Assembly: GCA_041402045.1 (NCBI GenBank)
Contig: JAWKSZ010000021.1
Span: forward strand, 47,463-111,462
From: JAGQRJ01 sp041402045
GTDB lineage: Bacteria; Planctomycetota; J058
Length of the DNA stretch: 64,000 bases
Reading direction: 5' to 3'
The position numbers were made by a program, and so were the translations under genes. Below the pieces are notes generated by a model that was not told where the DNA came from, ran no database searches, and worked only from the letters and a program-made list of their open reading frames with translations. Positions 34,438 through 42,320 of this stretch are shown here, one piece after another. Within the stretch, counting starts at the first letter, position 1, and each line of letters opens with the position of its first letter.

Positions 34438-36759
34438 TCAATCTCCGTCGGCGGCCAGGCCCTCGCGGGCCCGGGCGCGCAGAGGCTCGAGGGACTGGCG
34501 CAAGCTGGGGTCGAGCCGCTCCGCCTCGTCGTAGTCCGCGAGCGCTTCGGCGCAGCGCCCGAGGTCCGCCAGCGCGCGCCCACGGTTCGCCCAGGTGCGG
34601 GGCTCGCGCGGGTCGAGCTTCAGAGCGAGGTCGTAGTCCGCGAGCGACTCGGCGGCGCGCCCGAGCGACGTGAGGCACATGCCCCGCAGCGCGAGGGTCT
34701 TCGCGTCGGGCTTGGGGCCCTCCAGCCCCCGCCCGCAGTCGGCGAGGGCGTCCGCGTAGCGACCGAGCTTGAACCGGGCCAGGGCCCGGCTGCGATAGGC
34801 CACCACGTCCTGAGGGTCGAGGGCGAGGGCCCGGTCGAAGTCGGCCTCCGCGCCCTTCAGGTCCCCGAAGTCGGACCGGCTCCGCCCCCGGTCGCGCAAC
34901 AACGAGCCGTCCGCGGGGGCCAGCGCCAGGGCGCGGTCGAAGAGGGGGATCGCCAGGTCGTGTCGACCCAGGCGCGAGAGGCAGCGCGCGGCCTCCGCGG
35001 GGAACGTCGGGTCCTGGGGCGCGAGCCGCTGAGCCTGAAGCAGGTCGGCCGCGGCCCCCTCGAGGTCCCCCAGCTCCATCTTGCACGCCGCGCGATTGCT
35101 GAGGGCCTGCGGGGCGGCCTCGAGCTCCAGCGAGCGGTCCAGCGCGGCCAACGCCTCGGTGTAGCGCCCGAGCTGCGCGAGGCACGCTCCGCGGTACGCG
35201 TGGGTGCTGGCGTGATCGGGGTCGCGAGCCAGCACCCGGGCGAAGTCCGCGAGCGCGGCGTCGTAGCGCCCGAGCTGCGCCTGCGCGTAGCCTCGGCTCC
35301 CCAGCACGTCGAGGCGGTCGGGCTCGAGGGCGAGGGCCCGGTCGTAGTCGACGACCGCCCCGGCGTAGTCGCCGCCCTGGGAGCGCGCGTAGCCTCGAGT
35401 GCGGAGCAAGTCGGCGTCGACCTCGCCCCGGGCCTCGGCCTGAGCGCAGTCGCGCAGGGCCTCCTGCGCGCGACCCAGACTCGCCAGGCTGAAGGCCCGC
35501 AGCCGAAACACCTGGGCGTGGGGGGCCAGCTCGAGCGCTCGCCCGTAGGCCGCTACCGCGTCGGCGTGGCGGTCGAGGTTCGCCGCGGAGGTCGCCCAGC
35601 CGACGTGGGCCATGAACGCGCGCGGGTCCAGGGCCAGAGCGCGCTCGTAGGCCTCCAGCGCCCGCGCGTAGTCACGGGCGTCGCTCGCGGCGCGCCCCCG
35701 CGCGGACCACGCCTGCGCCGTCTCGGCGTGCGCGCCGTCCGCCGGAGGGAGCTGCGCGGGGCTCGGCGGTTCGCCCTGCGCTGGACTCGGTGGCTCGGCC
35801 TCGACCTCCGCCTGCCTCGGCGGCTCGCCCTGCGCTGGACTCGGCGGCTCGACCTCTGCTGGCTCGTCGGCCAACGGGCTGAGGAGCGCTACCGCGAAGG
35901 CGCCAGCCAGACCGCACGCGCCCGCGAGGGCCCAGCCCCAAGACCGCGCTGTGTGCAGCGGCGCCGTGGGCCCACCCAGGGCCTGCCGCACCGCCTCGGC
36001 GCTGGCCGGTCGCTGAGCGGGGTCCCGGGCAAGGCAGCGCCGGCAGAGCGCGTCCAGCCAGCGCGGGACCTCGGCGCGCTGCGCCCGCGGGGAGGGCGCC
36101 TCGTCGGCCTCCAGCCGCTCGCAGTGCTCGAGCAGGGTCGTGGCCTCGACCGGAGGCCGGGCGGTGAGGCAGGCGAAGAGCACCGCCCCGAGGCCGTAGA
36201 CGTCGGTCCCGGTCCCGATCGCCAGCTTCTCCCCCCGCGCCTGCTCGGGAGCCCAGTAGCCCGGCGTGCCCTGCAGCGCTCCGGTGTGCGTCATGCGGCT
36301 GGCGTCGCTCGCCAGGTCGAGGGTCAAGCCGAAGTCCGTCAGCAGCGCGTCGTCGCCGCGGAGCAGCACGTTGTCCGGCTTGAGGTCGCGGTGCAGCACG
36401 CCGCAGGTGTGGAGATAGCTCACGGCCCCGGCGAGCTGCGTCGCCACCCGCCGGGTGTCGGCGATCGAGAGCGGCCCCCTGCGCAGCCGCGCCTCCAGGG
36501 TCTCCCCCGCGACGAGCTCGAGGGCCAACCAAGGCTGACCCTCGTGGACCCCAGCCCCCTCCAGGCTCACCACGTGGGGGTGCCGCAGGCGGGACAGGGC
36601 CTGGACCTCGCGCGCCTGACGGCGCTCGGCGAGCGGGCTCTCGGGGCGCCGCAACAGCTTGAGCGCGACCTCGCGCCCGTCGGCGCGCCGCGCGCGGTAG
36701 ACCACGCCCATGCCGCCCCGCGCGATCTCCTCCAGCACCCTGTAGGGGCCGATCTGCAC
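34438..36759 (-). CDS. Ser/Thr protein kinase with membrane span, PPSPAQGE linker and long TPR region
   Basis: 773 residues from GTG 36759 (VQIGPYRVLEEIARGGMGVV). The kinase domain covers 4-265: ARGGMGVVY, VALKLLR, HRDLKPDN, TDFGLT, GTPGYWAPEQA. The span WALAGACGLAGAFAVALLS is near 291-310. A linker repeats the octad PPSPAQGE or close variants three times between about 318 and 355, a likely flexible stalk. At least eleven TPRs follow (LEAYERALALDPRAFMAHVG, YDRALALEPDRLDVLGSRGY, FDRALALDPQDVVAYRSRAL). Promoter-proximal gene of the six-kinase minus-strand run. Upstream are a kinase remnant and a gyrB remnant. An in-frame extension to 36918 lacks homology to the paralogues and was rejected. Confidence 0.9.
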   Translation of the reverse strand: MQIGPYRVLEEIARGGMGVVYRARRADGREVALKLLRRPESPLAERRQAREVQALSRLRHPHVVSLEGAGVHEGQPWLALELVAGETLEARLRRGPLSIADTRRVATQLAGAVSYLHTCGVLHRDLKPDNVLLRGDDALLTDFGLTLDLASDASRMTHTGALQGTPGYWAPEQARGEKLAIGTGTDVYGLGAVLFACLTARPPVEATTLLEHCERLEADEAPSPRAQRAEVPRWLDALCRRCLARDPAQRPASAEAVRQALGGPTAPLHTARSWGWALAGACGLAGAFAVALLSPLADEPAEVEPPSPAQGEPPRQAEVEAEPPSPAQGEPPSPAQLPPADGAHAETAQAWSARGRAASDARDYARALEAYERALALDPRAFMAHVGWATSAANLDRHADAVAAYGRALELAPHAQVFRLRAFSLASLGRAQEALRDCAQAEARGEVDADLLRTRGYARSQGGDYAGAVVDYDRALALEPDRLDVLGSRGYAQAQLGRYDAALADFARVLARDPDHASTHAYRGACLAQLGRYTEALAALDRSLELEAAPQALSNRAACKMELGDLEGAAADLLQAQRLAPQDPTFPAEAARCLSRLGRHDLAIPLFDRALALAPADGSLLRDRGRSRSDFGDLKGAEADFDRALALDPQDVVAYRSRALARFKLGRYADALADCGRGLEGPKPDAKTLALRGMCLTSLGRAAESLADYDLALKLDPREPRTWANRGRALADLGRCAEALADYDEAERLDPSLRQSLEPLRARAREGLAADGD

Positions 36760-36811
36760 ACCCACTCCTCGGGGCCAGGATAGGCCAGCGGGGTCGCGGG
36801 CACGAGGTGCC

Positions 36812-36895
36812 TCAGCGGCAGGCCTCGAGGGCCGTCGCGCCGCGGGCGATCTCCTCGTGCGCCGTGCAAGGACCGATCTTCCCGCGAACCTCGGT
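36812..36895 (-). pseudogene. remnant of a kinase 5' end
   Basis: On the minus strand this stretch reads RGKIGPCTAHEEIARGATAL then EACR and a stop. Aligned with the neighbouring start VQIGPYRVLEEIARGGMGVV it keeps IGP, EEIARG and the flanking spacing, about 11 of 18 positions, and then breaks off where the Gly-rich loop should continue. No start codon or kinase body is attached. I read it as a decayed copy of a kinase N-terminus left by a duplication, lying between the 34438 kinase promoter and the gyrB fragment. Confidence 0.5.
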
Positions 36896-36930
36896 CCCGG
36901 GCTGTAGAGCCCGCCCACTCCCGCCAGCCC

Positions 36931-37095
36931 CTACGGCGCGAGGCGGCTCGCAAGGAAGTCGCGGCGCTGCTCGACGGTGCTGCCCGTGAGGGTCGAGAAG
37001 ATCGAGTTGGCCGGCGAGAGGTCGTCCAGGTTCACCCGCAGCAGCGTGCGGGTGGTGTCGTCCATGGTGGGCTCGCGCAGCTCCTCCGCGTCCAT
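36931..37095 (-). pseudogene. duplicated 3' fragment of gyrB
   Basis: A 54-codon frame reading MDAEELREPTMDDTTRTLLR then VNLDDLSPANSIFSTLTGS and EQRRDFLA matches the GyrB C-terminus encoded at about 39228-39370. At DNA level 36956-37096 and 39228-39368 differ at only 6 of 141 positions. The last codons differ (FLASRLAP and stop, versus FIEKHSHEVQSVDA and stop), so the copy has its own ending. It has no toprim or ATPase domain and cannot be functional as gyrase. The plus-strand kinase 37187-39178 lies exactly between fragment and parent, and its promoter must lie in the ~90 bases after the fragment. Confidence 0.9.
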
Positions 37096-37186
37096 TCGGA
37101 GCGCTCGAGGGTCCCTGCGGGTTCTCGCGCCACGCTCTATCCTGAACGCTTGGCCGGGGCCCCACGCCCCCGCGCCTGGAGGCTCA

Positions 37187-39178
37187 GTGCAGATCGGTCC
37201 GTATCGAGTCCAAGGTGAGCTGGCGCGCGGCGGCATGGGCGTCGTCTACCGCGCCCTCGCGCCGGACGGGACCGCCGTCGCGCTCAAGCTGCTGCTGAGG
37301 GTCGAAGAGCGAACTCAGCGCCGCCTCGAGCGCGAAGTCCTCGCCTTGAGGCGCCTCGAACACCCCCACGTGGTGCGCCTGCTCGACGCCGGCGTGTGCC
37401 CCCAGGGCCCCTGGCTCGCCCTCGAGTTCGTCGAGGGCGAGACCCTCGAGGCGCGCCTGCGCCGCGGCCCGCTCCGGGTGGAGCAAGCGCGCCGGATCGG
37501 CGTGCAGCTCGCCGACGCCCTGGCCCACGCCCACACGCTCGGGATCCTGCACCGCGACCTGAAACCCGACAACGTGCTGCTCCGCGGCGACGACGCCCTG
37601 CTCACCGACTTCGGCCTGGCCCGCCACGACGACCTGGACCTCTCGCAGCTCACAGCCTCCGGCGCGTTCCTCGGCACCCCAGGGTTCTGGCCGCCCGAGC
37701 AGGCCCAGGGCGCCACGGACCAAATCGGTCCCTGGAGCGACGTCTACGGCCTCGGCGCCGTGCTCTACGCCTGCCTCTCCGGGCGCCCTCCGATCCTGGC
37801 CGCCTCGCTCCAGGAGTTCCTGCAGACCTGCCGCTTCCGCGCGATCGAGCCCCCCTCCCAGATCGAGCCAGGCGTACCCCGCTGGCTCGACGACCTCTGC
37901 CTGCGCTGCCTGGCCCCTCTCCCCACCGCTCGCCTGCGCTCGGCCGCTGAGGTGCGGGACGCGCTCGACCGAGGTGGGCGGGCCCGCGCTCCTGGCCCTC
38001 GGCCGCGGAGCGCCGCCGGGAGTGCCAGGGCCCCGCGCTGGAAGGTCCCTGCGGCGATCGGGTGCGCCCTCGTCGCCTCCGGCCTGGTGTGGGTTCTGGG
38101 CGCGGGCCCGAACCCGGCTGAAACCGTTGGGTCGACCGACCGCCCAGTCGCCTCGGCCGCGCCTGGACCTCACCCCACGCTCCCCCCGACGCCCGAGGTC
38201 CGGCGCCTGGTAGAGAGCGCGGTCGCCATGTCGAAGTCGGGCGGCGCCATCGAGGCCCTCGCCCAACTCGACCGCGCACTCGAACTCGATCCCCGGAATG
38301 CCCTCGCCTGGTCGAACCGCGGCGTCGCTCACGGCTCCCTCGGTCGCCATACCGAGGCGATCGAGGACTACACCCGCGCGATCGAACTCGATCCCGGCCT
38401 CGTCTTTGCCTGGATCAACCGCGGCGTCGCTCACGGCTCCCTCGGTCGCCATACCGAGGCCGTCGAGGACTTCACCCGCGCGATCGAACTCGATCCCCGG
38501 AATGCCCTCGCCTGGTCGAACCGCGGCCTCGCCCAGGGTGACCTTGGACACCTGGCCGAGGCGCTCCCCGACTTGGAACGCGCGCTCCAGCTGGCTCCGC
38601 GCATGGCGAGTTCCTGGTCCAATCGTGGCGTTGCCCGCTACAGACTAGGGCGCTATGCCGAGGCGCTCGAAGACTACACCCACGCGATCGAACTCGATCC
38701 TTCCGTGGGACAGGCCTGGGCCAACCGCGCCGCGGCGCTGTTCGCCCTCGAGCGCTACGCCGAGGCGATCGCCGACCACAGCCGTGCCCTCGAGCTCGAA
38801 CCGAGGAACGTGATCTCTTGGGTCGACCGCGGCACAGCCAAGGCCCAGCTCGAGCGCTACGCCGAGGCGATCGAGGACTACACCCGCGCGATCGAACTCG
38901 ATCCTTCCGTGGGACAGACTTGGGTGCAGCGGGGCTGGGCCAAGAGGAAGCTCGGTCGTCACGCGGAGGCGGCGCGGGACTACACCCGCGCGATCGAACT
39001 CGACCCCCGGAATGCCCTCGCCTGGTCGAACCGCGGCCTCGCCAGGGCGAGCCTCGGCCGCTACGAGGAGGCGATCGACGACGTCGATCACGCCCTCCAA
39101 CTCGACCTCTCGGCGGAGGACCGCCAAGGCGTCGAGGAGCTCAAGCGAAGGCTGGTCGCGCGACGCGGTCGGGAGTAG
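37187..39178 (+). CDS. Ser/Thr protein kinase with membrane span and TPR region, inserted beside gyrB
   Basis: 663 residues from GTG 37187 (VQIGPYRVQGELARGGMGVV), preceded by GGAGG. The kinase domain covers 4-265: ARGGMGVVY, VALKLLL, HRDLKPDN, TDFGLA, GTPGFWPPEQA. A span (AIGCALVASGLVWVLGAG) is near 295-313. About nine TPRs follow from 345; several are almost identical (EDYTRAIELDP four times with one His variant; RNALAWSNRG three times), with matching DNA, so they were copied recently. It is the only array kinase on the plus strand apart from the outliers, and it converges on gyrB with 6 bases between stops. Flanked by the gyrB fragment (36931-37095) and the gyrB 3' end. Confidence 0.92.
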   Translation: MQIGPYRVQGELARGGMGVVYRALAPDGTAVALKLLLRVEERTQRRLEREVLALRRLEHPHVVRLLDAGVCPQGPWLALEFVEGETLEARLRRGPLRVEQARRIGVQLADALAHAHTLGILHRDLKPDNVLLRGDDALLTDFGLARHDDLDLSQLTASGAFLGTPGFWPPEQAQGATDQIGPWSDVYGLGAVLYACLSGRPPILAASLQEFLQTCRFRAIEPPSQIEPGVPRWLDDLCLRCLAPLPTARLRSAAEVRDALDRGGRARAPGPRPRSAAGSARAPRWKVPAAIGCALVASGLVWVLGAGPNPAETVGSTDRPVASAAPGPHPTLPPTPEVRRLVESAVAMSKSGGAIEALAQLDRALELDPRNALAWSNRGVAHGSLGRHTEAIEDYTRAIELDPGLVFAWINRGVAHGSLGRHTEAVEDFTRAIELDPRNALAWSNRGLAQGDLGHLAEALPDLERALQLAPRMASSWSNRGVARYRLGRYAEALEDYTHAIELDPSVGQAWANRAAALFALERYAEAIADHSRALELEPRNVISWVDRGTAKAQLERYAEAIEDYTRAIELDPSVGQTWVQRGWAKRKLGRHAEAARDYTRAIELDPRNALAWSNRGLARASLGRYEEAIDDVDHALQLDLSAEDRQGVEELKRRLVARRGRE

Positions 39179-39184
39179 TCGCCG

Positions 39185-41674
39185 CTAGGCGTCGACGCTC
39201 TGGACCTCGTGGGAGTGCTTCTCGATGAAGTCGCGGCGCTGCTCGACGTTGCTGCCCATGAGGGTCGAGAAGATCGAGTTGGCCGCCGAGAGGTCGTCCA
39301 GGTTCACCCGCAGCAGCGTGCGGGTGGTGTCGTCCATGGTCGTCTCGCGCAGCTCCTCGGCGTCCATTTCGCCCAGGCCCTTGTAGCGCTGGATCCGCAC
39401 GCCCTTCTGCCCCAGCTCGCGCACCGCGAGGGGCAGGTTCTGTAGGCCGCGGACCTCGAGCTCGTGCTTCTTGTCCTTGAGCACGTAGGGCGGGGTGGCC
39501 AGGCGCTCGGCCTCCCACTGGTCCTTGGCCTTGGCCTCGAAGTAGTCCTCCCACGCGAAGCCCAGGCCGGCCAGCTCCTCGAGCACCTTCTCCAGCTTGT
39601 GCTTGTTGCTGAAGCGCACGACCTCGACGTCGGCCCCCTCGCGGTCCTCGAGCTTGTCGGTCGAGAGCCACACCTTGAGGCCCTCCTCGCGGGCGACCTT
39701 GAGGTGCTCGTCGAGCTGCTCCTCGGTGTAGATCGCCGGCGCCTTCTTGGTCGCGGGGTAGACCACGCGAGCGTAGGGCAGGAGGCCCTCGGCGTTGCGG
39801 CGCTTGAGGTACTTGGCGAAGGGCACGTTCTTGCGCTCGATCTCCGCCGCCATGCGGTTCATGCGATCGAGGAGCTCCACCAGGGTCTGGAGCGTCTTGC
39901 CCTCGACGGTGAACTCGTCCTTGGTGCGCACGAAGCTCGAGCCGTCGAGGCCCATGTCCAGGGTCCGGGTCTCGAACTCCTCGTGGGTGAGCAGGTACTC
40001 CTCGCGCTCGCCGCGCTTGATCTTGTAGAGCGGCGGCTGGGCCACGTAGACGTAGCCGTTCTGGATCAGCTCGGGCATTTGCCGGAAGAGGAAGGTCAGG
40101 ATCAGGGTGCGGATGTGGCTGCCGTCGACGTCCGCGTCGCACATGATGATGATCTTGTGGTAGTTGAGCTTCGTAATGTCGAAGTCGTCGAGGATCCCGG
40201 TGCCCAGCGCGCGAATGATCACCGAGATCTCGTTGTGCCCGAGCATGCGGTCGTGGGTGGCCTTCCACACGTTCAGGATCTTGCCGCGCAGCGGGAGGAT
40301 CGCCTGGGTCTGGGGATCCCGCGCCTCGACCGCGGTGCCGCCGGCGGAGTCACCCTCGACCAGGAAGATCTCGCACTCGTCGGCCTTGTTCGAGTTCGCG
40401 TCCTTGAGCTTGGCGATCCCGCCGCCGCGCAGCGCGTCCTTGGTCTTGCGGACGAGCTCCTTGGCCTTCTTGGCCGCGATCCGCGCCTCGCGCGCCCGCA
40501 TGGCCTTCTGCACGATCTTCTTGGTCTCGGTCGGGTTCTGCTCGGCCCAGGCCTTGAGATACTCGCCGACCACGCTCTGCACGATCCCGGCGACGTCGGA
40601 GTTGCCGAGCTTGGTCTTGGTCTGACCCTCGAACTGGGGCTCGGGGATCTTGACCGAGATCACCGCGATCAGGCCTTCGCGGTAGTCGTCGCCGCTCGGG
40701 CGCGTGTCGCCGCTGGCCTTCTTCTTGGTCTTGATCGCGCTCTCGTTGTCCTTCAGCCAGTTGTTGAAGGTCGTGGTCAGCGCGGTGCGGAAGCCCGTGA
40801 GGTGGGTGCCACCCTCGACGGTCGCGATGTTGTTGGCGTAGCTCACGAGCGTCGCCGAGTAGGTGTCGTTGTACTGGATCGCGATCTCGCACTCGACGCG
40901 CCCGCCGGAGTCCGGGCTCTCGGCGTGCCCCGTGAAGTAGACCGGCGTGGTCAGGAGCACGGTGTCGCTGGTGCTCAGCTCGTTGACGAAGTCCACGATC
41001 CCGTTGGGGAAGCAGTATTCCTCGAACTTCTCCTCGTCCGAGCGCTCGTCGCGCAGCGTGACCTTGAGCCCCTTGTTGAGGTAGGCCAGCTCGCGCAGGC
41101 GTTTGCTCAGCACCTCGAAGCTGAACTCGATCGACTTCTTGAAGATCTCGGAGTCGGGGAGGAAGGTGATCTTGGTCCCGCGGCGGTCGGACTTGCCCAG
41201 GATCTCGAGCGGCTTGGTGGTCGCGCCGCGGGCGAAGCGCAGCGCGTGGATCTTGCCCTCGCGGTAGACCTCGACTTCGAGCCACTCCGAGAGCGCGTTC
41301 ACGCAGGCCACGCCGACGCCGTGGAGGCCGCCCGAGACCTGGTAGGAGCCCTTGTCGAACTTGCCGCCCACGCCGAGCTCGGTCAGGCAGGCCTCGACGG
41401 CGGGGATCCCCAGCTCCTTGTGCATGCCGACCGGGATCCCGCGCCCGTCGTCGAGCACGGTCAGCGAGCCGTCCTCGTGGATCGTGACGTCGATCTGGGT
41501 GCAGTAACCGGCCATGGACTCGTCGACGGAGTTGTCGACGACCTCGTAGACCAGGTGGTGCAATCCGCGCTCGTAGACGTCGCCGATGTACATCGCCGGT
41601 CGCATGCGCACGTGGGCCAAGCCCTGGTGGGCCTGAATGCTGTCCTGGGTGTACTCCGCGCTCGTCGCTGCCAT
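39185..41674 (-). CDS. gyrB: DNA gyrase subunit B
   Basis: 829 residues. ATP-binding GHKL part: VYEVVDNSVDESMAGYC, DDGRGIPVGMHKE, GGLHGVGVACVNALSEWL, GTKITFLPD. Transducer: LIAVISVKIPEPQFEGQTK. Toprim: FLVEGDSAGGTAVEARDPQT, PLRGKILNVW, IIIMCDADVDGSHIRTLILT. C-terminal signature near 755: RYKGLGEMDAEELRETTMD. It introduces negative supercoils with GyrA, which is not in the window. An insert of about 150 residues between toprim and tail (IERKNVPFAKYLKRRNAEGL onward) resembles the longer GyrB type. ATG 41674 has AGAGG eight bases upstream. Downstream of dciA on the same strand, behind a 219-bp structured gap. GyrB rather than ParE is favoured by the dnaA-dnaN context. Confidence 0.96.
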   Translation of the reverse strand: MAATSAEYTQDSIQAHQGLAHVRMRPAMYIGDVYERGLHHLVYEVVDNSVDESMAGYCTQIDVTIHEDGSLTVLDDGRGIPVGMHKELGIPAVEACLTELGVGGKFDKGSYQVSGGLHGVGVACVNALSEWLEVEVYREGKIHALRFARGATTKPLEILGKSDRRGTKITFLPDSEIFKKSIEFSFEVLSKRLRELAYLNKGLKVTLRDERSDEEKFEEYCFPNGIVDFVNELSTSDTVLLTTPVYFTGHAESPDSGGRVECEIAIQYNDTYSATLVSYANNIATVEGGTHLTGFRTALTTTFNNWLKDNESAIKTKKKASGDTRPSGDDYREGLIAVISVKIPEPQFEGQTKTKLGNSDVAGIVQSVVGEYLKAWAEQNPTETKKIVQKAMRAREARIAAKKAKELVRKTKDALRGGGIAKLKDANSNKADECEIFLVEGDSAGGTAVEARDPQTQAILPLRGKILNVWKATHDRMLGHNEISVIIRALGTGILDDFDITKLNYHKIIIMCDADVDGSHIRTLILTFLFRQMPELIQNGYVYVAQPPLYKIKRGEREEYLLTHEEFETRTLDMGLDGSSFVRTKDEFTVEGKTLQTLVELLDRMNRMAAEIERKNVPFAKYLKRRNAEGLLPYARVVYPATKKAPAIYTEEQLDEHLKVAREEGLKVWLSTDKLEDREGADVEVVRFSNKHKLEKVLEELAGLGFAWEDYFEAKAKDQWEAERLATPPYVLKDKKHELEVRGLQNLPLAVRELGQKGVRIQRYKGLGEMDAEELRETTMDDTTRTLLRVNLDDLSAANSIFSTLMGSNVEQRRDFIEKHSHEVQSVDA

Positions 41675-41692
41675 GTGCGCAACCTCTTGCCG

Positions 41693-41706
41693 CTAAAGGC
41701 GTTTAG
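41693..41706 (-). promoter_or_regulatory. small palindrome in the gyrB leader
   Basis: CTAAAGGCGTTTAG is an inverted repeat (CTAAA, 4-nt centre, TTTAG) located 19 bases upstream of the gyrB ATG. It could be an operator or an RNA hairpin. It is one of the few AT-containing elements in this GC-rich leader. No regulator is identified. Confidence 0.3.
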
Positions 41707-41765
41707 GGTGCCCTTAGGATACCGTACGTCGTCCGAATTCCGGAGCCTCGGCCGAACAACAATCT

Positions 41766-41871
41766 GCGGCAGCGTGCGCTGCCGCGCCGCCTTCAGGCGG
41801 CGCTCGTCGGAACGAGTATCCCCTCTGGATCCGACGTTCTTCGCGGGTTTCCGGGGGTTCGACCCCCCGGA
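41766..41871. promoter_or_regulatory. three consecutive hairpins between dciA and gyrB
   Basis: Three perfect stems follow each other: GCGGCAGC/GCTGCCGC (41766-41785, 4-nt loop), GCGCCGCC/GGCGGCGC (41784-41803, 4-nt loop, overlapping the first by two bases so the two are mutually exclusive at the edge), and TCCGGGGG/CCCCCGGA (41850-41871, 6-nt loop). They account for half of the 219-bp gap. They may act as processing sites, a terminator of the dnaA-dnaN-dciA transcript, or an attenuator before gyrB. None has a T-run. Confidence 0.5.
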
Positions 41872-41893
41872 CTCCCTCGCGAACTCGAGCCGC

Positions 41894-42256
41894 TCAGCCC
41901 CGTCCGCGCTGACGGCAGCGCAGGTCGCTCAGGCGGACGCCGGTCTCGTCTCGCAAGCACTGGATGATCCTGGACTTGTGGTAGACCGCCAGCTCCTGGC
42001 CGAGCGCGGCGGAGTCCACCTCCACCACGAGGACCTCCTTCTCCAGGCGCACCACCCGACACCCCTCGGCCATGGCCCGCCCCACGACCCGCGGCCAGGC
42101 CTTGCGGACCTTGGCCACGGCGGTGTTCTCGCCCACACCGGCCTGGCGCACGACGCTGGCGATCAGATCCGCCACCGGCGCGGCCTGACCGCGTCGAGGG
42201 CGCTGTGGAGAACCTGGGTGTTGGTGCCGCGAATCGGCCATAAGTCTCTTTTCCAT
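41894..42256 (-). CDS. dciA: DUF721 / DciA-like protein
   Basis: 120 residues. The core matches the DUF721 family, which includes the helicase operator DciA: VADLIASVVRQAGVGENTAV, AKVRKAWPRVVGRAMAEGCR, LEKEVLVVEVDSAALGQELA, VYHKSRIIQCLRDETG. Family knowledge: a single small domain that helps load the replicative helicase DnaB in bacteria lacking DnaC or DnaI. The basic, Pro-rich N-terminus (RHQHPGSPQRPRRGQ) may be disordered. ATG 42256 has no clear ribosome site; ATG 42241 (MADSRHQ) is preceded by AAAAGAGA and may be the real start. It occupies the place between dnaN and gyrB where recF usually sits. Confidence 0.85.
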   Translation of the reverse strand: MEKRLMADSRHQHPGSPQRPRRGQAAPVADLIASVVRQAGVGENTAVAKVRKAWPRVVGRAMAEGCRVVRLEKEVLVVEVDSAALGQELAVYHKSRIIQCLRDETGVRLSDLRCRQRGRG

Positions 42257-42320
42257 AGGGGTTCCCGGATTCCACCGGGGGGGTGGAAACCGGGTGGAGA
42301 CCGAATCTCAGAAAGGCCCG

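Noticed and set aside
24654..39178. Kinases considered as pseudokinases
   Set aside because: All retain the ATP-binding Lys, HRD and DFG motifs, so there is no sequence reason to call them inactive.
41850..41871. tRNA-like T-arm (GGGGGTTCGACCCCCC)
   Set aside because: No anticodon arm, D-arm or acceptor stem at the right distances; it is one of three hairpins.
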